This document shows positions 6,874-16,065 of a stretch of 64,000 nucleotides of DNA, piece by piece. How positions within the stretch are numbered: position 1 is the first letter of the stretch; the number at the start of each line of letters is the position of its first letter. The position numbers were made by a program, and so were the translations under genes. Under the pieces are notes generated by a model. That model worked only from the letters and a program-made list of their open reading frames with translations. It ran no database searches and was not told the DNA's origin. Source of the stretch: Deferribacter thermophilus (GTDB lineage: Bacteria > Chrysiogenota > Deferribacteres > Deferribacterales > Deferribacteraceae); NCBI RefSeq assembly GCF_049472675.1, contig NZ_JAPNXM010000008.1, forward strand, positions 1 through 64,000, in the 5' to 3' direction.

Positions 6874-9247
6874 TATGCTCTCCAAAATTATTTTTTGGAT
6901 AAATCTTTATCCTAACTAAATCTAATTTAGAAATATTATAATCCCAAAATCTGAAAAAATCAAGAAAATTAAAGCTTCCTTTAGGTGAGATAACAAGCTT
7001 TATAAAATTATTGTTAATTTCCACTAAAAAGTCATTCAAAAAAACTTTTTTGTTTACCCCTTTTTTACTTTTTTTAATATAATAACTTTTGTTTTGTAAA
7101 AGCGAATTATTCAAAAATTCCATGGACTTTTCATCTAAAAGAAATTCTTGATAACAAACATTGAAATCATTATTTCGTAAATATTCAATGTTTTTTATTT
7201 TAAAGCCCATTCTATCTTTATAATGCAATAATTCAAAAATTTTTTCGTCAGATTCTACAATTAACAATTCATTTTGACCAACTACACCTATAGGTAAAGG
7301 GTATATATAATTTAGTTTGGGTTGAGGATTAAAACCTTGGGAAAATTTCAAATTAACACCATTTCTAATAAATAAGTTTTGAAAATATCTATTTGTGTCA
7401 AGAGCCGAGAAAAAAATAGCATCCTTTTGCTTTTCAAAAGTTATAAGAAATTTTTTATAGTTTACGACATTAACTACTTTCTTTTGTTTTTTTGGATAAT
7501 CATTTGCAATAATATTTTTCATACTTTTAAAATCACATAACCCACAAGCATGACAAACCCCTTGTTTACAATCAGAAGTAGTTGATACATTTTTACTTTT
7601 TATAAACTCTTTATATAAGAATTTTTTAGATACACCTATATCAATATTGTCCCAGGGAAGCGAATCATTTTCCAAGTAACTTTTTGAAGCATACCTATAA
7701 ATATTTAAACCATTCATTTCAAAAATCTCTTTCCACTTTTCAAAATTAAAAAATTCACTCCACCCATCAAAAATAATTTCATTATTTAACGCATCTTCTA
7801 ATATTTTGTTTATTTCTATTCCACCTCTTGAAAAACAAGCTTCGAGTATACTTTGACCAATATCATGGAGTTTAATTTTAAGTTTTCTTTTTCTAAATTC
7901 TTCTCTTAAAAGTTTATGCTTTTCTAATAAATTCTCATAATAATCTTGACCGCACCACTGAAATGGGGTGTGTGGTTTAGGAACAAAATTAGAAACAGAA
8001 ACGGAGATCCCAAATCTTTTGCCAACTGTTTTTTGAGCTTTTTCAGCTAAATCAGCTATAGCAACTACATCTGAAATTTCTTCAAATGGTAAACCAATCA
8101 TAAAATATAATTTTGCATGATCGAAACCACCTTCTTTAGCTAAAAGAATAGCTTCTAATATTTCATCTTCAGTCAAATTTTTATTAATAATATTTCTTAG
8201 GCGCTGAGAACCTGCTTCTGGAGCGATAGTAAATCCTGATTTTCTAACTTTTGTTAATTCTTCAAAAATAAAACTTTTAATTTGATCTGCTCTAACAGAT
8301 GGTAAACTTATGGAAACACTCTTATCGGCTAAATTATTATTTAAATTATATAAAAGTTCTTCAAGTTTTGTATAATCTGCAGCTGACAAAGATAATAATG
8401 ATAATTCAAAATATCCTGTATTTAGAAATTGTACAATTGCGTTATCTAATAATAAATCTATATCTCTTTCTCTAGATGGCCTATAAATATAGCCTGCCTG
8501 ACAAAATCTACACCCTCTGGTGCAACCTCTACATATTTCTAAATTTATTCTATCATGAACCACTGAGAAATTTGGAACTAAAGGTTTTTTAATAAATCCT
8601 TCTTTATCAAACTGATTATAAACCAATCTTTTAACTTTTTTGTTTGGGTCTATTAATGGAACATAAATAAAATCATACTGATTAAAAAACTCCAGCTTTT
8701 CTGTTCTATTTTTAAATGATTTTTTACTGAATTTATCAATTATATCACTTAAAGCTTCTTCGGCTTCACCAATAAAAAAAACATCAATAAATTCTTTGAT
8801 TGGTGCGGGGTTAACCACACATGGTCCACCTGCAAAAACGATTGGGTCATTGTTTTTCCTTAATTTAGATTTTACTGGTATTTCTGATTTTTTCAGGATA
8901 TACAGCATATTTGTATAGGACAATTCATATTGTAATGAAAAACCTATTATATCAAATAATTTTAATGGAGTCTTAGTTTCTAAAGAAACAAAAATATTTT
9001 TGTCTAAATAATTGATAGCATCTACCCAAGGCATAAAAAATCTTTCACAATATATATCATCCATTTCGTTTAGTTTTTCATACAGAAGTTTAATTCCATA
9101 ATGAGACATACCAATCTCATAAACATCAGGAAAAACTAGGCAAAAATGTGTCTTAAACGAATCTTTGTAATATGAATTTGTCTCTTTTCCTACATATCTT
9201 AGCGGTTTTGAAATGTTTAAAAGCTCTTTATTATGTGACAATGTCAT
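6866..9247 (-). CDS. B12-binding-type radical SAM protein fused to a DUF2344 domain
   Basis: A 793-residue cytoplasmic protein combining a TIGR03960-type radical SAM part and a C-terminal TIGR03936/DUF2344 part. The radical SAM core has CRGCTRGCRFCQAG (CxxxCxxC cluster, about residue 240), followed by YRPSRERD and a TIAPEAGSQRLR motif typical of this family. A cysteine cluster (CKQGVCHACGLC) lies near residue 565. The C-terminal ~200 residues (SALDTNRYFQNLFIRNG, KFSQGFNPQPKLN) match DUF2344. The two parts are separate genes in some bacteria and fused in others. The substrate is unknown. The start overlaps the end of rodA by 17 bases. Confidence 0.85.
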   Translation of the reverse strand: MTLSHNKELLNISKPLRYVGKETNSYYKDSFKTHFCLVFPDVYEIGMSHYGIKLLYEKLNEMDDIYCERFFMPWVDAINYLDKNIFVSLETKTPLKLFDIIGFSLQYELSYTNMLYILKKSEIPVKSKLRKNNDPIVFAGGPCVVNPAPIKEFIDVFFIGEAEEALSDIIDKFSKKSFKNRTEKLEFFNQYDFIYVPLIDPNKKVKRLVYNQFDKEGFIKKPLVPNFSVVHDRINLEICRGCTRGCRFCQAGYIYRPSRERDIDLLLDNAIVQFLNTGYFELSLLSLSAADYTKLEELLYNLNNNLADKSVSISLPSVRADQIKSFIFEELTKVRKSGFTIAPEAGSQRLRNIINKNLTEDEILEAILLAKEGGFDHAKLYFMIGLPFEEISDVVAIADLAEKAQKTVGKRFGISVSVSNFVPKPHTPFQWCGQDYYENLLEKHKLLREEFRKRKLKIKLHDIGQSILEACFSRGGIEINKILEDALNNEIIFDGWSEFFNFEKWKEIFEMNGLNIYRYASKSYLENDSLPWDNIDIGVSKKFLYKEFIKSKNVSTTSDCKQGVCHACGLCDFKSMKNIIANDYPKKQKKVVNVVNYKKFLITFEKQKDAIFFSALDTNRYFQNLFIRNGVNLKFSQGFNPQPKLNYIYPLPIGVVGQNELLIVESDEKIFELLHYKDRMGFKIKNIEYLRNNDFNVCYQEFLLDEKSMEFLNNSLLQNKSYYIKKSKKGVNKKVFLNDFLVEINNNFIKLVISPKGSFNFLDFFRFWDYNISKLDLVRIKIYPKNNFGEHNV

Positions 9248-10340
9248 ATCTCCTTAAAGCTATTGAGTTTACTATCCCGCACAAACTAAAAAAAGTAATC
9301 AAAGATGAACCTCCATAACTTACAAATGGCATTGGTATTCCAACAACCGGCATTATTCCCATAGTCATTGCTGCATTAACATAAGTTTGAAAAAATATAA
9401 GAGATGCTGCTAAAAGTGCAATAATTTTTCCTGTTGGCTCTTTAACCAACATGCCAATATAGAGTAATCGGCTTAATAATAATATGAATAAAAATAAAAC
9501 TATGCTACCACCAATAAAACCGAACTCTTCACATATTAATGAGAAAATAAAATCTGTATGTCTTTCCGGTAAAAATTTAAGATGTGATTGTGTTCCTTTG
9601 AGAAAACCTTTACCATTTATTCCACCTGAACCAATAGCAATTTTAGATTGTATTACATGATATCCAGCTCCAAAAGGGTCTTTTTCTGGGTTTAAAAAGG
9701 TTATAACACGCTTTTTTTGATAATCTTTTAAATAGTTCCAACCAATAGGTAGTGAAATAACAAGAATTAATAATGTAATTATCACAGTATATCTTCTTAC
9801 ACCTAAATATAATATTCCAACCCCCCAAAGATAAACATAAACAAGGGCAGTTCCCAAATCAGGCTCTAAGAATATAAGTAAAAAAATAGGTATTAGATAT
9901 ATAGATTTTTTGAAAATATCTAAGAAAGTTGCATATTCAACTTTATTGGTTGCAAACTGTTTTGCTAAGAAAATAATCCAAATCGTTTTGATAAACTCCG
10001 AAGGTTGTAATCTAAAACCTCCTATATTTATCCATCTTTGTGCTCCCATACCAATATGCCCTTTTATTAAAACTAAACCTAAAATAAAAAGGCTAAAAAT
10101 ATATAATAACATTGAATATTTTACCAAAAATCTATAGTTGATTATTGTAAAAAATAAATAAGAAATAAAGCCTATAATTAACCATATTATCTGTTTTAAA
10201 TAAAAGTTAGCAAATTTACCTGTATTTAAATCAAAAGAAGCTGAATATATGGCAAAAACTCCAATTGTCGAAATAAGTAGAATTAATATCGTTAATATAT
10301 AATCAAAATTTTTAAAGTATTTTTTATTTAGCTGAAACAT
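9231..10340 (-). CDS. rodA: Rod shape-determining SEDS glycosyltransferase RodA
   Basis: Polymerises lipid II glycan strands for side-wall growth together with PBP2. This 369-residue inner-membrane protein has about ten hydrophobic segments and SEDS signatures: QRWINIGGFRLQPSEF near residue 105, the LPERHTDFIFSLICEEFGF loop near 250, and the C-terminal GIPMPFVSYGGSSL. Length is normal for RodA. The start overlaps the mrdA end by 17 bases, so expression is likely coupled to its partner PBP2. FtsW and SpoVE are relatives, but the mre/mrdA neighbourhood points to RodA. Confidence 0.95.
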   Translation of the reverse strand: MFQLNKKYFKNFDYILTILILLISTIGVFAIYSASFDLNTGKFANFYLKQIIWLIIGFISYLFFTIINYRFLVKYSMLLYIFSLFILGLVLIKGHIGMGAQRWINIGGFRLQPSEFIKTIWIIFLAKQFATNKVEYATFLDIFKKSIYLIPIFLLIFLEPDLGTALVYVYLWGVGILYLGVRRYTVIITLLILVISLPIGWNYLKDYQKKRVITFLNPEKDPFGAGYHVIQSKIAIGSGGINGKGFLKGTQSHLKFLPERHTDFIFSLICEEFGFIGGSIVLFLFILLLSRLLYIGMLVKEPTGKIIALLAASLIFFQTYVNAAMTMGIMPVVGIPMPFVSYGGSSLITFFSLCGIVNSIALRRYDIVT

Positions 10341-12141
10341 AACCTAAATCCACCATTTTATTTATTATAGCTCCTACAATAGGTGCTGCACCTTTACTCC
10401 CTGATCCACCATGTTCTACAAAAGCCACAACTACAAATTCAGGATTTTTTATAGGGACAACAGCAGCAAACCATGAATGATCTCTATACTCCCAAGGGAT
10501 TTTATCCTCATCTAAGTCTTTAAATTTTTTTAATGATACTACTTGAGCAGTTCCAGTTTTACCCCCAATTTTAACCTTGCTAACCCTTGCTCTATAACCA
10601 GTGGCTTTTTCTGAATAAACTGTATCGTAGAGTGCATTTAACAAAAATTTTGTATAATTATTATTTAGATTTAGTTTATTTATGATTTCTGACTTTTTTT
10701 CAATAAATTCACCATTGTTTCTTTCAACTCCAAGGACAACAGAGGGTTTGAAAACATTTCCTCCATTAAAAAGTGTTGATAACATAACTGCAATTTGCAT
10801 AGGAGTGGTAGATATATAGCCTTGACCTATAGAAGCAATTATAGTTTCTCCTGGATACCAAACTGTTTTAAATCTATTTTTCTTCCACTGTCTATTAGGA
10901 AACAGACCACTTTTTTCATTGGGTAAATCTATACCTGTTTTCTTTCCTAATCCAAAATTTAAAGCATAGTCAGATATTTTGTCTATTCCAAGTTGCAATC
11001 CAAGATTATAAAAGTATATATCACACGATTGGACAATGGCATCATGCAATGAAATATTCCCATGCCCGCCTTTTTTCCAACAACCATAGCTATAACCATT
11101 AAAATCAAATAAACCATTACAAAAAAAACTTGTATTATAATTAATTACTTTTTCATTTAATCCTATATAAGCCATAAGTATCTTAAATATAGAACCTGGA
11201 GGATAAGCATCTTCGATTACTCTATTTGTTAAAGGTTTGTATCTGTTTTTTATAATTTTTTTCCAATTATCCTGACTTATAAAAGGGGTAAAAAGGTTTA
11301 AATCATAACTTGGAGATGAATATAAAGAAAGGATTTTTCCAGTTTTAATATTTAAAACTACAACACCACCTACTTTATTACCAAATATTGTGCTGACAGA
11401 TTTTTGTAAATCATAATCAACACTTAATATTATATTTTCCCCTTTAATGGGCTCTTTTACTGACAGTTCATCAATTACAAAACCAAGACTATCAACTTCA
11501 ACCTGTCTTACACCATTTTTTCCTCTTAAAATATCTTCATAAGTTTTTTCTACACCTGTTTTACCAATTAAATCGCCTGTAGCATAACCACGATTCTTTT
11601 TTAAATCATCTTCAGTGACTTCCCCCATATACCCGATTATATGTGATAACCTTTTGCTATCATAGTATCTTCTGACAGAGTCAACTTCAATTTTTATCCC
11701 TGGAAACTCTTCATTATGCTCTAAAATATAATTTACTTGTTTTTGGTTTAAGCCCCTGTAAATTAAAAAATCCCCAAAATAATATGTTTTTTTGTATCTA
11801 TTTTTAATAATTTCTTCATCAATATCAATTACTTTTGATAATTTATTAATTGTATTGTCTAAATTTTTAATATAATTTTTTGTACCAATTAAATTAAATG
11901 ATGGTTGATTTGTTACTAAATATTTCCCATTTTTGTCTTTTATAAACCCCCTATCTGCTTTTATCCTAATTAGTCTAATTCGGTTATTTTCTGATAATGA
12001 ATAATACCTTTCATAATTAACGATCTGTAAATAAAACAATCTTGATATTAATACCAAAAAAAACAACAAAAAAACTAAGAAAAATAAAACTAACCTTTTA
12101 TTATAAATATTATTTACTAAATCACTTAAAGCTCTGAACAA
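10324..12141 (-). CDS. mrdA: Penicillin-binding protein 2 (peptidoglycan transpeptidase)
   Basis: A class B PBP that cross-links peptidoglycan during elongation. The 605-residue protein has one N-terminal membrane anchor (about residues 17-40), a pedestal domain and a periplasmic transpeptidase domain. Catalytic motifs are intact: SIFK (Ser317, Lys320), SCD (372-374, the SxD form common in PBP2) and KTG (528-530). It lies between mreD and rodA with overlaps on both sides (20 and 17 bases), the classic order mreBCD-mrdA-rodA. Confidence 0.95.
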   Translation of the reverse strand: MFRALSDLVNNIYNKRLVLFFLVFLLFFLVLISRLFYLQIVNYERYYSLSENNRIRLIRIKADRGFIKDKNGKYLVTNQPSFNLIGTKNYIKNLDNTINKLSKVIDIDEEIIKNRYKKTYYFGDFLIYRGLNQKQVNYILEHNEEFPGIKIEVDSVRRYYDSKRLSHIIGYMGEVTEDDLKKNRGYATGDLIGKTGVEKTYEDILRGKNGVRQVEVDSLGFVIDELSVKEPIKGENIILSVDYDLQKSVSTIFGNKVGGVVVLNIKTGKILSLYSSPSYDLNLFTPFISQDNWKKIIKNRYKPLTNRVIEDAYPPGSIFKILMAYIGLNEKVINYNTSFFCNGLFDFNGYSYGCWKKGGHGNISLHDAIVQSCDIYFYNLGLQLGIDKISDYALNFGLGKKTGIDLPNEKSGLFPNRQWKKNRFKTVWYPGETIIASIGQGYISTTPMQIAVMLSTLFNGGNVFKPSVVLGVERNNGEFIEKKSEIINKLNLNNNYTKFLLNALYDTVYSEKATGYRARVSKVKIGGKTGTAQVVSLKKFKDLDEDKIPWEYRDHSWFAAVVPIKNPEFVVVAFVEHGGSGSKGAAPIVGAIINKMVDLGYVSAK

Positions 12142-12577
12142 AATTATACCTCAAAATAATTATTTTAGTTACAATTAAAAAAGTTATATTTAATAATAAA
12201 AACTTAAAGATATTTAATAAATTAAACTCATCATAGAAGTATGATAGTATTATAAAAAATATAATAACAAAAAGTACTTGTGTAATAAATAAGATTAACA
12301 TTTTCTGATTAATAGATTTTTTTAAAATTTGATAAAGTATTTTATAAAAGATGAAAATTAACAATGTAGAACCAAAAAAAAGATTATTTATAAAATCTGA
12401 AAAAAAAGAAATCAGTATATCAAGTGAATCTATTTCAATATCTTTAAATCTTTCAAAAGCTAAAAACATTAAAAATGGGTACTGAATCACATTCCAATAT
12501 TTGTCAAATGAATTTGTTAAACTATATAATAAAATTAATACAAGCAAAAATATTAATTGTTTTTTAATTTTTTTCAT
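12122..12577 (-). CDS. mreD: MreD-like rod shape protein
   Basis: A 151-residue, very hydrophobic protein with about five membrane segments, located between mreC and mrdA and overlapping both (14 and 20 bases). Sequence conservation in MreD is low. The assignment rests mainly on length, topology and position, plus the typical FDKYWNVIQYPFLMFLAFER-type N-terminal region with conserved aromatic and proline residues. MreD is a membrane component of the elongasome. Confidence 0.75.
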   Translation of the reverse strand: MKKIKKQLIFLLVLILLYSLTNSFDKYWNVIQYPFLMFLAFERFKDIEIDSLDILISFFSDFINNLFFGSTLLIFIFYKILYQILKKSINQKMLILFITQVLFVIIFFIILSYFYDEFNLLNIFKFLLLNITFLIVTKIIILRYNFVQSFK

Positions 12578-13370
12578 TTTTTACAATCACTAATACATTT
12601 TCAATCCTATTAAAATCAACAGTTGGTTTTAAAAAAACTTTTTTAAATAAGCCATATTTGGGATCTTCGATCTTTGTAACTACCCCAACAGGTATGCCTT
12701 TTGGATATAACATACCTAATCCTGATGTAATAAAAATATCACCTACCTTAACTTCTCCTAAATCTGAAAAGTAATCAACAATTAAATCCCCCTTTTCAAA
12801 GCCTCTAACAACCCCTGTTTCTCGAGAATTTAAATTTAAAACTGAGACTTTAAGTGTTCTATCTAAGGTTAATTTTACCTTTGCACTATTTTTATAAACT
12901 TCTATTACTTTACCCACAAGCCCTTTACTACTTATAACAGGAAAATTTACTTTTATCCCATTTGTACTTCCCATGTCGATAATGATATATTTTTCTAAGC
13001 CATAGATATTTTTACCTATAACATTTGCAGCTATTGTGTTTAACTTATATGTTTCTTTAAAGTTCAAAAGCTTTCTTAACCTATCCAATTCTTTTATTTT
13101 TTCTTTCAGTAATATATTTTCAAACTCAAGAAGCTCCAATTTTTTCAATAATTCTGTATTTTCTTTCTTCACATTTATGAGGAAAATATAGTTATCTATT
13201 ACTTTTAAAAAATAATCTGTAGTTGAATCTACAATATATAAAAATGGATTTAAAAAAGTGCCTAATAACCCGCGAATTGGCCTATAAGTTGAAGGGATTT
13301 TAAATTGCAAAAAAATTAATAGTAATAATAACAGTACAATAAAAAATAAATTTTTTTTTAATTTAAGCAT
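12564..13370 (-). CDS. mreC: Rod shape-determining protein MreC
   Basis: A 268-residue bitopic protein: N-terminal membrane segment (about residues 8-25), a coiled coil (about 65-95, KLELLEFENILLKEKIKELD), then the periplasmic double beta-barrel. The barrel contains the family markers GSTNGIKVNFPVI, GLVGKVI and SGLGMLYPKGIPVGVV. MreC scaffolds the elongasome and stimulates PBP2. Its start codon abuts or overlaps the mreB stop by one base, showing tight coupling. Confidence 0.93.
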   Translation of the reverse strand: MLKLKKNLFFIVLLLLLLIFLQFKIPSTYRPIRGLLGTFLNPFLYIVDSTTDYFLKVIDNYIFLINVKKENTELLKKLELLEFENILLKEKIKELDRLRKLLNFKETYKLNTIAANVIGKNIYGLEKYIIIDMGSTNGIKVNFPVISSKGLVGKVIEVYKNSAKVKLTLDRTLKVSVLNLNSRETGVVRGFEKGDLIVDYFSDLGEVKVGDIFITSGLGMLYPKGIPVGVVTKIEDPKYGLFKKVFLKPTVDFNRIENVLVIVKNEKN

Positions 13371-14395
13371 CAGTCAATAGCAACTTTCCTAAGTAAATCC
13401 AATTCCTCCAATACCTTTCCAGAGCCAATTGCTACAGCTGTCAAAGGATCATCAGAAACAATAATTGGTAAACCAGTTTCATGTGAAAGTCTTTTATCTA
13501 AACCTTTCAATAAAGCTCCACCACCTGTTAAAACAATACCTTTGTCAACTATATCAGCAGCTAATTCTGGTGGAGTTTTTTCTAAAGCGATTTTTACAGC
13601 TTCAACTATTTTCACAACCGCATCGTTTAAAGCTTCCCTAACCTCTTCATCTGTAATTTCAATAGTTTTAGGTATCCCTGTTACAAGATCCCTACCTTTT
13701 ATTTCTACACTCATTTCTTCGTCTGTTTTAAAAGCAGAGCCTATTTTTATTTTTATCTGTTCGGCTGCATTTAATCCAATTAGTAAATTATATTTTCTTT
13801 TTATATAATTAACTATAGCTTCATCCATTTCATCTCCACCAACTCTTACAGAGTTGGCATAAACTATACCTGACAGTGATATAACAGCTACCTCTGTTGT
13901 TCCACCACCAATGTCAACAATCATATTGCCAGTAGGCTCTTGAATCGGTAATCCTGCACCAATTGCAGCAGCCATTGGTTCTTCTATCAAATATACTTCC
14001 CTAGCTCCAGCCTGAATAGCAGAATCTTTTACAGCTCTTCTTTCAACCTGTGTTCCACCTGAAGGAATACATATAACAATCCTAGGTCTTACAAGTGATT
14101 TTCTATGGTGAACCTTTTGTATAAAGTATCTTAACATTTTTTCAGTAACTTCAAAATTAGCGATGACTCCATCTTTCATCGGTCTAATTGCCACTATATT
14201 TGCTGGTGTCCTACCTAGCATACTTTTTGCTTCATTGCCCACTGCAAGAATTTCATTTGTATTTTTATTTATTGCAACTACAGATGGCTCATTGCACACT
14301 ATCCCTTTGCCTCTGACATATATTAAAGTATTTGCAGTCCCTAAATCTATCGCTAAGTCGTTAGAAAATAGATCAAATATTTTATTAAAAATCAT
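13370..14395 (-). CDS. mreB: Rod shape-determining actin-like protein MreB
   Basis: A 341-residue bacterial actin that organises lateral wall synthesis on the inner membrane. It shows the actin-fold phosphate loops and MreB markers: DLGTANTLIYVRGKGIV near residue 17, GRTPANIVAIRPMKDGVIA, RIVICIPSG, VDIGGGTTEVAVISL (phosphate 2, about residue 166) and VLTGGGALLKGLD. A GGAGGT site precedes the ATG. It heads the mreBCD-mrdA-rodA series, 35 bp from the phosphodiesterase gene upstream. Confidence 0.97.
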   Translation of the reverse strand: MIFNKIFDLFSNDLAIDLGTANTLIYVRGKGIVCNEPSVVAINKNTNEILAVGNEAKSMLGRTPANIVAIRPMKDGVIANFEVTEKMLRYFIQKVHHRKSLVRPRIVICIPSGGTQVERRAVKDSAIQAGAREVYLIEEPMAAAIGAGLPIQEPTGNMIVDIGGGTTEVAVISLSGIVYANSVRVGGDEMDEAIVNYIKRKYNLLIGLNAAEQIKIKIGSAFKTDEEMSVEIKGRDLVTGIPKTIEITDEEVREALNDAVVKIVEAVKIALEKTPPELAADIVDKGIVLTGGGALLKGLDKRLSHETGLPIIVSDDPLTAVAIGSGKVLEELDLLRKVAID

Positions 14396-14430
14396 TTATC
14401 ACCTCCAAGCAATAAACAATAGCAAATTTT

Positions 14431-14916
14431 TTAAATAGTATCAATATCAATAATATCAATATTATTACTTTCTGTGTCTAAAATTACAAAAGTAGCTATA
14501 TCAGTTAAATATCCAGCTAAACTGCCTGGATTTATAATTAATTGAGTCTCTTTTTTATCAATAAGTACTTTATGAGAGTGCCCAAATAGAACATAATCTA
14601 TAGATTTATCAATATATTTTACTATATCACCCTCATGAAAAATTATAAATTTCTTACCATAAATTTCAAAAAAATAAGGTGGTTTAAAAATCCTACCATT
14701 ACTTATTTCATTAAGCATCAACCACTCACCATCATTATTCCCAAATACGGCTCTGTAATCACAATTTAATTCATTTAATATTCTTAAAGAAAAAGGTGAA
14801 ACAATATCACCGCAATGAAATAAAAAATCAATTTTTATGTTGTTTAAATAAGTAACGCATTTTTTTAGATTTGTTAAATTGTCATGCGAATCTGAAATTA
14901 TAGCTATTTTAGACAA
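14431..14916 (-). CDS. YfcE/MJ0936-type metallophosphoesterase
   Basis: A 161-residue calcineurin-like phosphodiesterase. All metal-binding blocks are present in order: DSHDN (residues 9-13), HCGDIVSP, GNND, HEGD, GHSHK and the terminal NPGS. Small proteins of this type hydrolyse phosphodiesters, with the natural substrate usually unknown. It sits between mnmA and mreB on the same strand (14 bp after mnmA). Confidence 0.9.
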   Translation of the reverse strand: MSKIAIISDSHDNLTNLKKCVTYLNNIKIDFLFHCGDIVSPFSLRILNELNCDYRAVFGNNDGEWLMLNEISNGRIFKPPYFFEIYGKKFIIFHEGDIVKYIDKSIDYVLFGHSHKVLIDKKETQLIINPGSLAGYLTDIATFVILDTESNNIDIIDIDTI

Positions 14917-14930
14917 TTTAAACCTCCAGT

Positions 14931-15971
14931 TTAAAATGTTTCATAGATAAATCCGCCACCTACAACAATATCATCTATATAAATCGCAGCTAACTGCCCC
15001 TTTGTAGGAGCAAATTGAGGTTTGTCAAACAATAATAAAGCCTTATTTTCAGGTAGTATTTCCACTAAACAATCCTCTTCCTTCATTCTATATCTAATTT
15101 TTGCTTTTGCTTTAAATACCCTAAGTTTTTCATCCACCATATTTACATCTCTTAATTTTACTCCTCTTTTTACCACTTCATCTTTTTTGGCAAGATAAAT
15201 ATTTCCACTTTTTGCATCTATCTCTTTTACATACAAAGGTTCATGATAACTTAAGCCAAGACCTCTTCTTTGGCCAACCGTATAAAATTCAATACCTTCA
15301 TGCTCTCTTAATTTTTTACCATTATAAATCATATACCCTTTTTTAAATCTTGAACTTTCAACCTTTTCCTGCAGAAATTCTCTATAGTCCCTACCACATA
15401 AAAAGCACACCTCTTGACTATCTTTTTTAGCTGACACTGGTAAACCTATCTCTTTAGCAATTTGTCTTGTGATCTCTTTAGAGCTTATTTCGCTCATGGG
15501 AAATTTCAATAAATTTACCTGGAATCTATCTAATAAAGCTAAATAATAGGATTGATCTTTTTGTAAGTTTGTAGCTTTACCAATAAATTTTTTACCATCT
15601 CTTTCGACAACTTTTGCATAATGACCAGTAGCTATATACTTTGCATTGTTTTTTTGCATTTCGTTAAAAAGATAAACAAATTTTGCAGTTTTATTACAAA
15701 ATGCACAGGGGTTTGGGGTTTCCCCTTTTTTATAGCTGTTAATAAAATAAGAAATTACATCTTTGAAGTAACTACTGTAATCAGCAACATACCATTTAAT
15801 ACCCAATATTTTTGCCACTGATTCAGCATCAGCAATCATTTTCTCTGTGTTTTCACTATCAAACAGTTTTAAAGTAACACCGATAACCTCGAACCCTTCT
15901 TCTTTCATTTTATATGCAGAAACAGAGCTATCAACACCACCGCTCATAGCTACTATGACTTTGTCTTTCAT
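14931..15971 (-). CDS. mnmA: tRNA-specific 2-thiouridylase MnmA
   Basis: Thiolates U34 of tRNA-Lys, Glu and Gln at the wobble position. The 346-residue protein has the PP-loop SGGVDSS (residues 10-16), the first catalytic cysteine in PNPCAFCN and the second in QEVCFLCG, followed by FTVGQRRGLGL-like YTVGQRRGLG and the C-terminal beta-barrel with AGQLAAIY-like KGQLAAIY. A GGAGG site precedes the ATG. It is divergent from lysS, another gene for lysine decoding, across a 94-bp intergenic region. Confidence 0.95.
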   Translation of the reverse strand: MKDKVIVAMSGGVDSSVSAYKMKEEGFEVIGVTLKLFDSENTEKMIADAESVAKILGIKWYVADYSSYFKDVISYFINSYKKGETPNPCAFCNKTAKFVYLFNEMQKNNAKYIATGHYAKVVERDGKKFIGKATNLQKDQSYYLALLDRFQVNLLKFPMSEISSKEITRQIAKEIGLPVSAKKDSQEVCFLCGRDYREFLQEKVESSRFKKGYMIYNGKKLREHEGIEFYTVGQRRGLGLSYHEPLYVKEIDAKSGNIYLAKKDEVVKRGVKLRDVNMVDEKLRVFKAKAKIRYRMKEEDCLVEILPENKALLLFDKPQFAPTKGQLAAIYIDDIVVGGGFIYETF

Positions 15972-16065
15972 GATACCTCCATAAATTTTAAAACATAACT
16001 ATTGAAAAAAAATAAAAATTGCAATAATTCTTTTTAGATATTTAAAAATAAAAAAGGAGTTGTTA

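Noticed and set aside
6874..6885. TTG start adding four codons to the Fur-family gene
   Set aside because: It overlaps the GGAGAG ribosome site that serves the ATG at 6873.
16002..16030. Promoter for lysS (TTGAAA, 17 bp, TAATTC)
   Set aside because: The -10 match is poor and the region is almost entirely A/T, so the match is not distinguishable from chance.
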